DNA of 43,803 nucleotides. Source: Rhodobacterales bacterium 56_14_T64 (GTDB lineage: Bacteria; Pseudomonadota; Alphaproteobacteria; Rhodobacterales; Rhodobacteraceae). The translations under genes and the position numbers were made by a program. The stretch is taken from contig MAAY01000077.1 in NCBI GenBank assembly GCA_002162795.1, positions 64,669-108,471 of the forward strand, read 5' to 3'. Below, one piece after another: positions 33,363 through 43,007 of this stretch; position 1 is the first letter of the stretch; each line of letters begins with the position of its first letter. Under the pieces are notes generated by a model, which made no database searches, was not told the DNA's origin, and was given only the letters and a program-made list of their open reading frames with translations.

Positions 33363-34112
33363 ATGGAATTCAAGGATAAGACTGTCATCATAACTGGCGC
33401 AAGCCGGGGAATCGGTGCCGAAGCCGCGCGGATTTTTGCAGCTGCTGGTGCCAATGTGGCTTTGCTGGCTAGGAGCGCGGACAGTCTTGCGTCGCTGGCG
33501 GCAGAGATCGGCGACAGAGCGTTGGCACTGGCGTGTGATGTTGCGGATTACGCATCGGTCGAAGCTGCTGTTCAGAAGACAGTTGCGCGGTTTGGCGGGC
33601 TGGATGTGCTGATCAATAACGCCGGAGTGCTGAAACCTATTGCACCTTTGGCCGAGGCTGATCCGGCGGACTGGGCGAAGGTCATTGATATCAACACCAC
33701 GGGTGTGTTCAACGGTATGCGTGCAGTGCTGCCTCTGATGAAGCAAGCGGGTGGCGGGACTATTCTGACGGTCAGCTCCGGTGCTGCACATAATGCTTTG
33801 GAAGGATGGAGCGCCTATTGCACCTCCAAGGCAGGGGCGGCGATGTTGACCACGGCGCTGGATCTTGAAGAGCGTAACAATGGCATCCGCGCTATGGGCC
33901 TGTCACCGGGCACTGTCGCCACACAGATGCAACGCGATATCAAAGCCAGCGGTGTCAATCCGATCAGCGAGTTGAATTGGGAAGACCATATTCCTGCTGA
34001 CTGGCCCGCCAAAACCTTGCTGTGGATGTGCACGTCTGATGCGGACGAATATATCGGCAGCGAAATCAAACTACGGGATGAGGAAATCCGCAAGCGGGCT
34101 GGCCTGATATGA
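33363..34112 (+). CDS. Short-chain dehydrogenase/reductase
   Basis: A 249-residue classical SDR. The cofactor motif is TGASRGIG (11-18), followed by NNAG in VLINNAGVLKP. The catalytic residues are Ser in TVSSGAAHN and Tyr-x3-Lys in YCTSKAGAAML. An Ala-Arg after the second beta strand (LLARSADS) suggests NADPH. The substrate is unknown. Its ATG has a GGAG upstream and its stop overlaps the next ATG by 4 bp (ATGA), so it acts with the crotonase-family protein that follows, perhaps on an acyl-CoA. Confidence 0.92.
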   Translation: MEFKDKTVIITGASRGIGAEAARIFAAAGANVALLARSADSLASLAAEIGDRALALACDVADYASVEAAVQKTVARFGGLDVLINNAGVLKPIAPLAEADPADWAKVIDINTTGVFNGMRAVLPLMKQAGGGTILTVSSGAAHNALEGWSAYCTSKAGAAMLTTALDLEERNNGIRAMGLSPGTVATQMQRDIKASGVNPISELNWEDHIPADWPAKTLLWMCTSDADEYIGSEIKLRDEEIRKRAGLI

Positions 34113-34726
34113 TAAAACTGACGATTGAGGAGTCCGGGCTGTGGATCGTCACACTTAACCGTCCGGACAAGGCCAATGCGCTGACCTCTGTGATGCTGGA
34201 GGAACTGGTTGAGATTGCAAATCGTGCGACAAGCGCGCGCGGGTTGATTCTGACCGGTACCGGCAAGGTGTTTAGCGCCGGAGCTGATCTGAAGGAGGCG
34301 GCTGCGGGTCTGGCGACTTCTCCTCTTTGGGAGCAATTGTCAGCGTCACTTGCTGCTTTGCCGTGCCTGACCGTTGCGGCGTTAAACGGCACTCTGGCAG
34401 GTGGTGCCAATGGCATGGCGCTGGCTTGTGACCTGCGGGTCGCGGTGCCCAGTGCCAAGGTGTTCTACCCGGTGATGAAGCTTGGTTACCTGCCGCAGCC
34501 ATCGGACGCTAAACGTATGGCGGCGTTGATTGGTCCGGCGCGCAGTAAGTTAATCTTGGCGGCGGGGCAAAAGATTTCGGCGCAGCAAGCTTATGACTTT
34601 GGCTTGATTGATCAAATTTCAGAGCCTGACGATCTGATGCAGGTGGCTCGGGATTTGTTGGCAGACAGTTTGACCGCCAAGCCAGAGCTGGCTCAGCGTA
34701 TTCTGGCGATGTGTCAAGATAACTGA
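34109..34726 (+). CDS. Enoyl-CoA hydratase/isomerase-family (crotonase) protein
   Basis: A 205-residue crotonase-fold protein, shorter than the usual 255-265 residues. The oxyanion-hole segments are visible: VFSAGADLKE and LNGTLAGGANGMALACD. The two glutamates that serve hydratases appear to be missing. The usual GGGCELA reads GGANGMA, and the usual PEIKIG reads PVMKLG. It is therefore more likely an isomerase, hydrolase or binding protein of the superfamily than a true hydratase. It overlaps the SDR gene by 4 bp. A palindromic repeat starts 9 bp after its stop. Confidence 0.85.
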   Translation: MIKLTIEESGLWIVTLNRPDKANALTSVMLEELVEIANRATSARGLILTGTGKVFSAGADLKEAAAGLATSPLWEQLSASLAALPCLTVAALNGTLAGGANGMALACDLRVAVPSAKVFYPVMKLGYLPQPSDAKRMAALIGPARSKLILAAGQKISAQQAYDFGLIDQISEPDDLMQVARDLLADSLTAKPELAQRILAMCQDN

Positions 34727-34734
34727 TTCATGGT

Positions 34735-34824
34735 CTCCCGCCCGTCGTTGGTCATCTGCGATGCCCGCCTCCCGTTGGGCCCGGCGCCGCGCAAAGCGCG
34801 GCGCCGGGCCCAAGCCCACCAAGG
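34735..34824 (+). repeat. Dispersed 90-bp palindromic repeat, copy 2
   Basis: The second copy of the element at 21596-21685. Its core (34775-34813) is a perfect 18-bp stem, TTGGGCCCGGCGCCGCGC and its complement, with an AAA loop. It lies 9 bp after the stop of the crotonase gene. The rest of the 382-bp gap up to 35108 has open frames on the minus strand without recognisable content. I see no gene there that I can support. Confidence 0.7.
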
Positions 34825-35108
34825 TTGTGTAGCGCAGCCAGACCACCTGTGGACGCGGGAGCATTGCGAGGAGGTTTTATCGTTGGCGCCGTTTGGCGTG
34901 GAACTCGCGATGACAGACGTCGTATAGCAATATCACTGGCCCAGCCTTGCCACCCTACAGTATTGGGATCAGATGGTGGCGGCGTTGCGGGACCCCGTCT
35001 GGGACCGGTCGGTGGTAAAATGGGCAGATCTGGTCGGACATAGGTGTGCCTTGTAGGTCGTGACATTGCATAAAAAGCGCCAGAGAGTGGATCTGGCATG
35101 GGGGCGAT

Positions 35109-36311
35109 ATGGCAATACAGTATGACGCGGTGGTGATCGGGGCAGGGCCGGCGGGCCTGATGGCGGCGGATGAGCTGGCGCGGGCAGGGCACAGTGTTCT
35201 GGTGGCCGAGGCCAAGCCCTCGGTGGCGCGCAAGTTGTTGATGGCTGGGAAATCCGGATTAAACCTGACCAAAGATGAACCATTTGACCAGTTGATCACC
35301 AATTATGGTGCGGCCGCGGCTTGGCTGTCGCCGATGGTAAAGGAATTCGATGCGCAGGCGGTGCAGAGCTGGGCGCGTGGGCTAGGAATGGACCTGTTTA
35401 CTGGCTCGACCAAGCGGGTGTTTCCCAAGGTGATGAAGGCTTCGCCCTTGTTGCGCGCCTGGTTGGCAGAGCTTGACGGGCAAGGAATACAGTTTCACGC
35501 CCGCTGGCGCTGGACCGGTTGGGAAGGTGAGGCGCTCGTGTTTGACACGCCCGATGGCGTGCAGTCTGTCACCGCAGATGTCACCGTGTTGGCGTTGGGC
35601 GGTGCGAGTTGGGCTCGGCTTGGCTCGAATGGATTGTGGGCCACTGCGCTGGTGGATCGTGGTGTCGAGTTGGCACCGTTCCAACCAGCAAATGCCGGAC
35701 TGCTGGTCCATTGGTCGGATCACATGGCAGCGCAGTTTGGTGCTCCGTTAAAGGGCATCTCGCTGCAGGCAGGGGGACTTTCCTCGCGAGGGGAGGCAGT
35801 GATCTCTCAGCGCGGTCTTGAGGGTGGCGGTATCTATTCGATCTCTGCTGGAGTACGGGACGGTGCACCATTGACGGTGGATCTGCTGCCCGACTTGACC
35901 CTGAAAGAGGTTACCCATCGTCTGTCGCGTCCGCGTGGCAAGGCAAGCTGGGCCAACCACCTGCGCAAGGTGTTGAAACTGGGTGCGGCCCGTAGTGCGG
36001 TTTTGCAGGAATTTGGCCGCCCGTTGCCTCAGCAGCCCGAGGAATTGGCCCGGTTGATCAAAGCTCTGCCGGTGAAACATGCAGGGCTGCGGCCGATCGA
36101 CGAGGCCATATCGACTGCCGGCGGAGTGGCACGCGAGTCGTTGGACGATGGACTCATGCTGAAACAGATACCAAGCGTGTTCTGTGCTGGGGAAATGCTG
36201 GATTGGGAGGCACCGACCGGTGGCTACCTGCTGACCGGCTGTCTGGCCACCGGGCGCTGGGCCGGGCGGGCGGCAGCGCGGCATCTGGGCGAGGCCCGGA
36301 CATCAGGCTGA
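35109..36311 (+). CDS. HI0933/YhiN-family FAD-dependent oxidoreductase
   Basis: A 400-residue flavoprotein. The N-terminal FAD-binding motif is AVVIGAGPAGLMAADELARA, followed by KLLMAGKSGLNLTK, typical of this family (a GNGRCN-like segment). The C-terminus holds the second FAD-contact block VFCAGEMLDWEAPTGGYLLT and ATGRWAGRAAA. Its physiological substrate is unknown in the family. ATG 35109 has GGGGGCG a few bases upstream. It converges on the GST gene over a shared terminator. Confidence 0.88.
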   Translation: MAIQYDAVVIGAGPAGLMAADELARAGHSVLVAEAKPSVARKLLMAGKSGLNLTKDEPFDQLITNYGAAAAWLSPMVKEFDAQAVQSWARGLGMDLFTGSTKRVFPKVMKASPLLRAWLAELDGQGIQFHARWRWTGWEGEALVFDTPDGVQSVTADVTVLALGGASWARLGSNGLWATALVDRGVELAPFQPANAGLLVHWSDHMAAQFGAPLKGISLQAGGLSSRGEAVISQRGLEGGGIYSISAGVRDGAPLTVDLLPDLTLKEVTHRLSRPRGKASWANHLRKVLKLGAARSAVLQEFGRPLPQQPEELARLIKALPVKHAGLRPIDEAISTAGGVARESLDDGLMLKQIPSVFCAGEMLDWEAPTGGYLLTGCLATGRWAGRAAARHLGEARTSG

Positions 36312-36351
36312 ACTTGAGATGTTGCGGGATGTCTTGCTAGCATAATAGTCC

Positions 36352-36394
36352 GGGCAGCGCCTCCCTTTGGGGCGGGCGCTGCCCTTGCTTTTGC
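36352..36394 (+). terminator. Intrinsic terminator between the flavoprotein and GST genes
   Basis: GGGCAGCGC and GCGCTGCCC form a perfect 9-bp stem around a 15-nt loop, followed by TTGCTTTTGC on the plus strand. It lies 41 bp after the flavoprotein stop; the GST gene converges on it from the other side, so it may act in both directions. Confidence 0.8.
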
Positions 36395-36987
36395 TATTCC
36401 TTCAGGTGCGCAAAGGCCCGTTTGAACGCCTCACGCTCGCGCATCGCCTTGGCATAGGTGCGCATGCCTTTGTCGCTGACCGGGAAATCAGCAACCAGCG
36501 CCCAGTTCAGGCAATGGGTGGCGACGATATCGGCGATGGTGAACGTCTCACCCTGCAGGAACGGGCCGACGCTGCCGTTGCCCAGGCGTTGCAGATTGCG
36601 CTCAAATTCCCATTTCAAACTGTCTTTCACTTCGGGAACACGCTTGTCCTTGGGCAGGATAAAACTATGGCGGGCAGCAGTCCACAAAAGTGCATCGAGT
36701 TCATCCAGCAATAGATGGGTCATAGCATCCTGTTGCGCGCGCTCGATTGTGCCAGCCGGATGAGTGAGCTTGCCGTGTTTATCTGCCAGATAGGTGATGA
36801 TCGCCGTCGAATCGGTAATCACAGCGTCACCATCGACCAACACCGGGATCTTGCCCGAAGTGTTCAGCGCCAGCACGTCCGGCTGATGTGGTCCTGCGTT
36901 GATCAGCTCATAAGGCTCACCAAGTTCTTCCAGCATCCAGAGGACGCGAAAGGCCCGGCTTTTGACGCTTCCGTAAAGTTTGTACAT
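36394..36987 (-). CDS. Glutathione S-transferase family protein
   Basis: A 197-residue protein with an N-terminal thioredoxin-like domain (MYKLYGSVKSRAFRVLWMLEE) and the glutathione-contact motifs SGKIPVLVDGD and ITDSTAIITYLADKHG. The all-helical C-terminal domain contains the N-capping segment GETFTIADIVATH. It probably conjugates or reduces electrophiles with glutathione in the cytoplasm; the substrate is unknown. The first ATG at 36987 is used. Confidence 0.9.
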   Translation of the reverse strand: MYKLYGSVKSRAFRVLWMLEELGEPYELINAGPHQPDVLALNTSGKIPVLVDGDAVITDSTAIITYLADKHGKLTHPAGTIERAQQDAMTHLLLDELDALLWTAARHSFILPKDKRVPEVKDSLKWEFERNLQRLGNGSVGPFLQGETFTIADIVATHCLNWALVADFPVSDKGMRTYAKAMREREAFKRAFAHLKE

Positions 36988-37049
36988 TTTGATCCCTTGA
37001 GCTGTTTGAGCGCCACAATGAAACTTGTCGTGCCAAGGTCAAGAGGCGA

Positions 37050-38078
37050 TCAGCGGGGGCGACCCAGCATTGCCAATCGGATCAGAGCGCGCTCCATCAA
37101 TGCCAGTGCAGGGGCAGTTTGCCCAGCCGAGCGCAGCTGCAGGTCAGTATCGGTGAGCAACGTCAGCGCTGTCTCCAGCCGGTCCGCGCCCCAGCCTTGC
37201 GCCTGTCGCAACACACGGTCCCGTCGTTTGCCATACAAAGGTGGGCGCAATCGCCCAATACCCTGAGACGCACCGCCAGGGTGCGAGGCGCAGGCATAAA
37301 GCGTACGAAAGTGCCGGGTGGCACCGATACAAAGCGTCACAGCGTTGGTGCCCTGCGATTGCAACCGACGGATCAGCGGGCCGATTTCACCGCTGCGGCC
37401 TTCGGCGACCACGTTTAACACGTCGTCCAGCGCTGCCTCGGTGGATTGCGGCGCGACCGCGTCAATGTCATCCAGCGATAGCGGGCTGCTGTCGCCGTGT
37501 TTATACAGGGCCAGCTTTTCAATCATTCGTGAAAAGTCACCGGGGCCGATATCATTGGCGATATCGGTCAGGGCTGACATGCTGTCGGTGGGGACGTCGC
37601 GAATCGAGGCTTGGCCAAGAATGCGCTCAATCTCGGCGCGGGATGGCGGGTCGTCGTAGATGCCAACCGCATAGGCGTTGCGATGGCCTTCGAATCCCTT
37701 GCGTAGTTTTGACGTGGCCTTGAGCTGGCCACTAGTGACCACGATCTGCGCATCACCGGGTTGCCATTCGTCCAGTGCCGCAAGAATGGCGGGGGCAGCC
37801 TGATCGTTGGCGTCTTCGACAAAAACTGCGCGGATGCCTGGGAAAAATCCCACCGCCTTGACCGCGTCCAGCAGCTGCGCCGGATCTTTGCGCAACCCAC
37901 CCGCAGACATCCGGGTCAGCCGCATTTCTTCCTCGGCTGCAGGTCCTAACAGCGCGGCCAGCACTTGCTGACGTTTCAGCGCCACCCGCATCGCATCGCC
38001 GCCATAGATCAGGATTCCAGTTTTATCCGGGTCTGGACGGGCGAAATAGCCTTCGGCGTCGCGGGGGCTGAGTTTCAT
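37050..38078 (-). CDS. holA: DNA polymerase III subunit delta
   Basis: A 342-residue clamp-loader subunit that opens the beta sliding clamp. Family features are the N-terminal AAA+-like domain without a Walker A (GILIYGGDAMRVALKRQQV, AVFVEDANDQAAP) and the helical collar with GDFSRMIEKLALY and ATRHFRTLYACASHPGG. The gene overlaps lptE by 4 bp (ATGA), and the lptE-holA pairing after leuS is a familiar alphaproteobacterial arrangement. The first ATG is used. Confidence 0.92.
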   Translation of the reverse strand: MKLSPRDAEGYFARPDPDKTGILIYGGDAMRVALKRQQVLAALLGPAAEEEMRLTRMSAGGLRKDPAQLLDAVKAVGFFPGIRAVFVEDANDQAAPAILAALDEWQPGDAQIVVTSGQLKATSKLRKGFEGHRNAYAVGIYDDPPSRAEIERILGQASIRDVPTDSMSALTDIANDIGPGDFSRMIEKLALYKHGDSSPLSLDDIDAVAPQSTEAALDDVLNVVAEGRSGEIGPLIRRLQSQGTNAVTLCIGATRHFRTLYACASHPGGASQGIGRLRPPLYGKRRDRVLRQAQGWGADRLETALTLLTDTDLQLRSAGQTAPALALMERALIRLAMLGRPR

Positions 38079-38614
38079 GCCGGCGGGGCCAGAGCCAGAG
38101 CCGGGTCTGTAGACAGATCCACAGTGGTTAGAATGCGGGTGTTGATCTGATCCGCCAGTATAACCATCAACCGCTGATGCGCGTCACGCTCACTGGCTAG
38201 GGTTTCCACCGTCGATCCAGTCGCCGAATAGCCGGTAAAGGCTTCCTCATCGCCACTGGCAACCACCTTGCCATCCGATTGGCGGGTCAGCGTATAGCTG
38301 GCCCTGCCAAGAATGGAGTAGCGGGTGATCTGGCTGTCTTCGGTGATGGCCTGACCTTCGTCACGCGTGTCCAGTGTCAGGTCCAGTTGATAGGCCCCAG
38401 CGCCTGCGCGTCCCAGCCGTTGCTCCAAATTCTGTACCAACAGATAGGAATCCACTTCACTGGTCGATGGGATATCCTCGGGGGCCTGCACAGTCACTTG
38501 ACCATATAACGCATCACCGCTTCCGCCGGGGGCATAGACCGGGGTAAAGCCACAGGCGGCCAGAGCCAGAGGCGCCAGCATTACCATCAGAGATCTGCGA
38601 TCAAACAACGACAT
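38075..38614 (-). CDS. lptE: LPS-assembly lipoprotein LptE
   Basis: A 179-residue outer-membrane lipoprotein that forms the LPS translocon with LptD. The signal peptide ends in the lipobox LALAAC with Cys21 as the lipidated residue, followed by [10 protein letters not shown], the family's opening. The region [25 protein letters not shown] is shown in part here as [14 protein letters not shown], also typical. It overlaps the end of leuS by 14 bp and holA by 4 bp. Confidence 0.92.
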   Translation of the reverse strand: MSLFDRRSLMVMLAPLALAACGFTPVYAPGGSGDALYGQVTVQAPEDIPSTSEVDSYLLVQNLEQRLGRAGAGAYQLDLTLDTRDEGQAITEDSQITRYSILGRASYTLTRQSDGKVVASGDEEAFTGYSATGSTVETLASERDAHQRLMVILADQINTRILTTVDLSTDPALALAPPA

Positions 38615-41147
38615 TCACGATACGTCCCGGCACAACAATCACCTTTTTCGGCGCCTTGCCATCCAGCAGCCTTTGTACAGCTTCTGTTGCCAGCGCCAGT
38701 TTTTCAACCTCTGCTTTGTCCATGTCCTTGGGCACGCTGATTTCCGCGCGGCGTTTGCCGTTGACCTGGATCGGCAGGGTGACCATTTCGTCAATCAGCA
38801 TCGCCGGATCGGCCACAGGCCAAGGTGCAATGGTGATCAAACCTTCACCACCCAGCATCTGCCAGATCTGTTCGGACAGGTGCGGTGTCATCGGTGACAT
38901 CAGCTGGGCTAGGGTCTTAACGGCCTGATTTTTCGCGTCAGACCCAGCCTTGGATTTGGCGAGCGTCGCGGTGAAACCGTACAGTTTGGCAATTGCGGCG
39001 TTGAAACCAAAGCTCTCAACCCCTTTGGTGACCTCTTCGATCGCCTTGTGCATCTCGCGCAGCAGGGCGTCGTCGTTGCCATTGGCCGCAATATCCGATT
39101 CTGCGACTTCGCTGGCAATGCGATAGACACGCGACAGGTGCTTGAACGTAGCTTCGGCACCCGAGGCTGTCCATTCAACGTCCCGCTCGGGCGGCGAATC
39201 GGACAACATGAACCAGCGGGCGGTGTCCGCGCCATAAGACGAAATGATCGCCAGGGGGTCGACCACGTTGTTTTTGGACTTGGACATCTTGGCTGACGGA
39301 ATCACCTGAGCTTCGGCACCGCCGTCGTTCAGGAACGCCTTGCCGTCGCGCAAATCAACTTCTTCGGGGTAATGATACTTGGGGCGGCCATTGTCGCCTT
39401 CGGTCTGATAGATCGCATGTGTCACCATGCCCTGTGTGAACAGCGCATCAAATGGCTCTTTGGCACTTTCGGGCAAGTGGCCACAGATCTGCATCGCACG
39501 GGCAAAGAAGCGCGAATAGAGCAGGTGCAGAATCGCGTGCTCGATGCCGCCGATATACTGATCGACGTTCATCCAATACTCGGCCTCGGCCATGTCGGTC
39601 GGTGTCTCGGCGTTGGGCGCAGTGAAGCGGGCGAAATACCACGACGAATCGACGAATGTATCCATGGTGTCGGTTTCGCGCTTGGCAGGCTCACCACAGG
39701 ACGGGCAGGCGCAGTCACGCCAGGTTGGGTGCCAGTTCAGCGGGTTGCCGGGTTTGTCGAATGTGACGTCCTCGGGCAGCTCGATCGGCAGGTTCTCTTT
39801 CTTTTCCGGCACCACGCCGCAGGCATCGCAATGAACCACGGGAATCGGGCAACCCCAGAACCGCTGCCGTGACAAGCCCCAGTCACGCAGACGGAATTTG
39901 GTGACACCAGTGCCCCACCCAGCCTTTTCGGCAAAATCGACAGTGGTGTTGACTGCGTCCTCGCCTGTGGCCTCGGTCAGCCCGGCAAAGTGATCCACCC
40001 AGCGGACTTTCTCGGACTTGGCGGGCACAAAAGCGGTGTTTGCTACCGGAGTGTCATTGTCGAGCGCAAAGAAGGTGTCGATCACCGGCAGGTCATACTT
40101 GCGGCAGAAATCAAGGTCGCGTTGGTCATGTGCCGGGCAGGCGAAAATCGCGCCGGTGCCATATTCCATCAGGATGAAGTTGGCGATCCAGACCGGCAGT
40201 TCAACCCCGGTCAGCGGGTGCTTGACCTTGATGCCGGTGTCATAGCCCAGCTTGGGCGCGGTCTCGATGGCTTCCTCGGTGGTGCCGCCTTTGCGACATT
40301 CCACAAGGAATTCAGCCAGCTCAGGATTGTCGGCTTCCAAAGCCTTGGCGATCGGGTGGTCCGGCGAGATGCCCACAAATGACGCACCGTTCAGGGTGTC
40401 GGGGCGCGTGGTGTAGACCTCAATCGATTCGCCGCCATCACTGCGCTCAAACGAGAATTGCAGCCCGCGCGACTTGCCGATCCAGTTTTCCTGCATCACC
40501 CGCACCTTGGCGGGCCAGTTGTCCAACCCATCCAGCGCGTCCAGCAATTCTTCGGAATGATCCGAGATCTTAAAGAACCATTGCGTCAGCTCGCGCCGTT
40601 CCACCAAAGCGCCTGACCGCCAGCCGCGGCCGGCCTCGACCTGCTCATTGGCCAAAACGGTCAGATCAACCGGATCCCAGTTCACCACGGCGTTTTTGCG
40701 GTAGACGAGACCTTCCTTGAGGAAATCAAGGAACAGCGCCTGTTGCTGACCGTAATACTCAGGATCGCAGGTAGCAAACTCGCGGGTCCAGTCAATCGAC
40801 AGTCCCAGGGGCTTCATCTGGCCGCGCATTTCCTTGATGTTGTTGTAGGTCCAATCCTTGGGGTGTCCCCCAATTGCGATAGCTGCATTTTCTGCAGGCA
40901 AACCAAAGGCATCCCAGCCCATTGGGTGCAGCACGTTGTGGCCAGTTGCCATCTTGTAGCGCGCTACGACGTCGCCCATGGTGTAATTGCGCACATGGCC
41001 CATGTGGATGCGGCCCGACGGATAGGGAAACATCTCAAGCACATAGTACTTTGGCTTGTCTGCGGTGCGCTTGGCCTGAAAGATTCCGGCCTTTTCCCAG
41101 GCCGCTTGCCAATTTGCTTCGATTTCGGAGGCTTTGTAACGCGACAT
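38601..41147 (-). CDS. leuS: Leucyl-tRNA synthetase
   Basis: An 848-residue class I aminoacyl-tRNA synthetase. The HIGH motif appears as HMGH at residues 48-51 ([15 protein letters not shown]) and the KMSKS motif at K620 ([13 protein letters not shown]). The editing domain lies in between, with [21 protein letters not shown] zinc-type cysteine cluster ([19 protein letters not shown]) is present. AAGGA lies 8 nt before the ATG at 41147. That start shares its A with the stop of a 22-codon ORF that crosses an intrinsic terminator. The gene is followed by lptE and holA with overlaps. Confidence 0.96.
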   Translation of the reverse strand: MSRYKASEIEANWQAAWEKAGIFQAKRTADKPKYYVLEMFPYPSGRIHMGHVRNYTMGDVVARYKMATGHNVLHPMGWDAFGLPAENAAIAIGGHPKDWTYNNIKEMRGQMKPLGLSIDWTREFATCDPEYYGQQQALFLDFLKEGLVYRKNAVVNWDPVDLTVLANEQVEAGRGWRSGALVERRELTQWFFKISDHSEELLDALDGLDNWPAKVRVMQENWIGKSRGLQFSFERSDGGESIEVYTTRPDTLNGASFVGISPDHPIAKALEADNPELAEFLVECRKGGTTEEAIETAPKLGYDTGIKVKHPLTGVELPVWIANFILMEYGTGAIFACPAHDQRDLDFCRKYDLPVIDTFFALDNDTPVANTAFVPAKSEKVRWVDHFAGLTEATGEDAVNTTVDFAEKAGWGTGVTKFRLRDWGLSRQRFWGCPIPVVHCDACGVVPEKKENLPIELPEDVTFDKPGNPLNWHPTWRDCACPSCGEPAKRETDTMDTFVDSSWYFARFTAPNAETPTDMAEAEYWMNVDQYIGGIEHAILHLLYSRFFARAMQICGHLPESAKEPFDALFTQGMVTHAIYQTEGDNGRPKYHYPEEVDLRDGKAFLNDGGAEAQVIPSAKMSKSKNNVVDPLAIISSYGADTARWFMLSDSPPERDVEWTASGAEATFKHLSRVYRIASEVAESDIAANGNDDALLREMHKAIEEVTKGVESFGFNAAIAKLYGFTATLAKSKAGSDAKNQAVKTLAQLMSPMTPHLSEQIWQMLGGEGLITIAPWPVADPAMLIDEMVTLPIQVNGKRRAEISVPKDMDKAEVEKLALATEAVQRLLDGKAPKKVIVVPGRIVNVVV

Positions 41148-41215
41148 CAGTGCGGTCCTTTAAATAAAAACGCCGGGTCAAGACCCGGCGCTGTCATACT
41201 GAGATTTGTCGGCAT
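41147..41215 (-). CDS. Possible 22-residue leader ORF overlapping the leuS start
   Basis: An ORF opens at ATG 41215 ([11 protein letters not shown]) and runs straight through the terminator hairpin at 41171-41190 and its T-run. It ends in TGA whose last base is the first base of the leuS ATG (TGATG). It has three leucine codons (CTC, CTT and TTA), the last within the T-run, and only a weak ribosome site (TGGA). If translated, it could open the hairpin and pass ribosomes to leuS. It may also be fortuitous. Confidence 0.35.
   Translation of the reverse strand: MPTNLSMTAPGLDPAFLFKGPH
41163..41190 (-). terminator. Intrinsic terminator between the DUF3576 gene and leuS
   Basis: CGCCGGGTC and GACCCGGCG form a perfect 9-bp stem with an AA loop, followed on the minus strand by TTTTTATTTA. 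It lies 44 bp after the DUF3576 stop and ends only 15 bp before the leuS ATG. LeuS expression therefore needs read-through or a promoter overlapping the hairpin. Confidence 0.9.
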
Positions 41216-41234
41216 GATCCAGAGGCCAGTGGAA

Positions 41235-41723
41235 TCAGAGCTTCTTGTCGGCAATCCGCAACTGGCGTGCCCGCGACAATATGGCGTCCTCTACCGCACG
41301 AGTTGTACTTGCGTTAACGGGACCACTTTTGGTGTGCAGTGATACGTTTAAAGACCGCGCATCCAGTGCTGGATCCTTGATGTGCACCGTAGCGCGGTAG
41401 GATTTTCCGCCACCCGGAGGGGTGCCATATCCAGTGATGATCAAACCGGTAAAGGGATCAACAGACTGCACTGGCAGAAAATCCAAAACATCCAGGGATG
41501 CGGTCCAAAGATAACGATTTACCTGTACAGTTTGCTCAGCGTCCGACGGCCCAAGAGCATCCCAAATGGTGGTTTCGGTTGCAAATTCAGGGTCGGTTGG
41601 ATTGCCGCCGATGACATTTTCATTATAGGCAGATGAGCTTTTGCTGCCCTTTCCCCCGAATAACCCGCAGCCGCTGATCACGGCGAGCAGGGAAAACAGT
41701 CCAATAATCTTGAGCCAGCGCAT
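41235..41723 (-). CDS. DUF3576 lipoprotein
   Basis: A 162-residue protein with a lipoprotein signal peptide (LLAVISGC, Cys19 lipidated) and a DUF3576 body. Recognisable blocks are ATETTIWDALGPSDAEQTV, VNRYLWTASLDVLDFLPVQS and DPFTGLIITGYGTPP. DUF3576 proteins are widespread lipoproteins of alphaproteobacteria, and their position upstream of leuS and lptE fits an outer-membrane role; their function is not known to me. A terminator follows. Confidence 0.88.
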   Translation of the reverse strand: MRWLKIIGLFSLLAVISGCGLFGGKGSKSSSAYNENVIGGNPTDPEFATETTIWDALGPSDAEQTVQVNRYLWTASLDVLDFLPVQSVDPFTGLIITGYGTPPGGGKSYRATVHIKDPALDARSLNVSLHTKSGPVNASTTRAVEDAILSRARQLRIADKKL

Positions 41724-42003
41724 ATGAGGCAGTTCCGTTTCTAGATTGGTTGCGCAGTAGTCCTAGCCAAGGCGCCGGGCTGCAACAAGCTTATTCTTTA
41801 AGAGACTGATCTATATACAGAGCACATCGCGGCCCAAGCGTTAACATACTGTGACATCCTTGCACCAACTCTAGCGGGAATAGAATGGCGCTTTAGCCGA
41901 GCCTTGCACCCATACCCCAAAAAGAGCGAAACGAGGACCGTACTCAGACTTTTGCTGCAACGCATTTGTTTGAATAGAAATCTAAACCCGAGGGAAAAAG
42001 ATT

Positions 42004-42984
42004 ATGAAAAAGATTCTCTTTGCATCGACTGCGCTGGTCGCGACTGCTGGCGTTGCTGCTGCAGACATCAACTTTGGCGGTTACGGTCGTTTTGGTGTTC
42101 GTTATGACGAAAACCGTGGCACAGTAGTTGCTGGAACTAACACTGTTTCGGACACTGTCATCGTAAGCCGTTTCCGTATGAACATCGACGGCGACGCAAC
42201 CACTGACGGCGGCGTACGCTTCTCGGCTCGTGTTCGTCTGCAGGCTGGCGACGCCCGCGCTACTGGTGACCAAACTGCTGCTGGCCTGAACGGCGCTCGT
42301 TTCTCGGTTGAGTACGAAGGTCTGCGTGTTGACGTAGGTAACGCTGCTGGCGCGATCGACAACTTGCCCAACTACTACGGTAACGAGCCTGGCCTGACCA
42401 ACTTCGTTGGCCAGTATGCTGGTGCTAACTACGGTTTCCAAGGCTACACATCCGGTGGCGCTGGCTCTAACGCTGTTTATGCACGTTATGCTGTAGGTGA
42501 CTTCGCTGTCGCAGCTTCCTATGACGAAGCATCCGGCGGTACAGCTGTAGGTACTTCCGGCGACCGTTGGGACATCCACGCTGCATATACTTTTGGCAAC
42601 ATCACAGCTGCTTTGGCTTACGGTGAAACCGACACAACTGTTTCGCAGGACATGACTGTTCTGACACTGGGCGGTTCCTGGGGTGCATTCTCCGGTACGT
42701 TCTTCGTCGGTGACGAAACTGTGAACACTGCTGCTGGCGTATTCGACGCATCTATTTCCGACACTTTCTACGGTCTGTCGGCTGCGTATGACGTTTCTTC
42801 GGCAACTACTATCACCGCTTCTTACGGTGACGGTTCCGGTACTGGTGATGCGCAGGCATATGGCCTTGGTGTTATCCACGATCTGGGCGGCGGCGTATCC
42901 CTGCGCGGCGGTGTTGGCTCGACCAAAACTGGCGCTGGCTCTTCGAGCACAGTTGCAGACTTCGGTGCTCAGTTCAGCTTCTAA
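42004..42984 (+). CDS. Gram-negative porin
   Basis: A 326-residue outer-membrane beta-barrel protein. A signal peptide (MKKILFASTALVATAGVAAA) is followed by DINFGGYGRFGVRYDE, the typical porin opening. Alternating strands run throughout, and the chain ends DFGAQFSF with a terminal Phe, the signature read by the BAM complex. The codon use differs from the neighbours (GCT, GGT, AAC, TTC and ACT dominate), as expected for a very highly expressed gene. GAGGG lies about 9 nt before the ATG. The 280-bp upstream gap probably holds its promoter, but I could not pick it out with confidence. A strong terminator follows. Confidence 0.93.
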   Translation: MKKILFASTALVATAGVAAADINFGGYGRFGVRYDENRGTVVAGTNTVSDTVIVSRFRMNIDGDATTDGGVRFSARVRLQAGDARATGDQTAAGLNGARFSVEYEGLRVDVGNAAGAIDNLPNYYGNEPGLTNFVGQYAGANYGFQGYTSGGAGSNAVYARYAVGDFAVAASYDEASGGTAVGTSGDRWDIHAAYTFGNITAALAYGETDTTVSQDMTVLTLGGSWGAFSGTFFVGDETVNTAAGVFDASISDTFYGLSAAYDVSSATTITASYGDGSGTGDAQAYGLGVIHDLGGGVSLRGGVGSTKTGAGSSSTVADFGAQFSF

Positions 42985-43007
42985 GCTGACCTGAACCACA
43001 CAGTCTT

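Noticed and set aside
34825-35108. Small minus-strand genes in the gap before the flavoprotein
   Set aside because: Frames have no ribosome site, domain or consistent composition; one overlaps the flavoprotein start.
41147-41235. T-box or classical leucine leader upstream of leuS
   Set aside because: No T-box features are present, and leucine codons in the short ORF are not consecutive. Only the terminator and the overlapping ORF are claimed.
41944-42999. 351-residue open frame antisense to the porin gene
   Set aside because: It is the mirror image of the porin's strong codon bias, is rich in Ser, Val and Cys without any fold or motif, and the porin on the other strand has a signal peptide, ribosome site and terminator.
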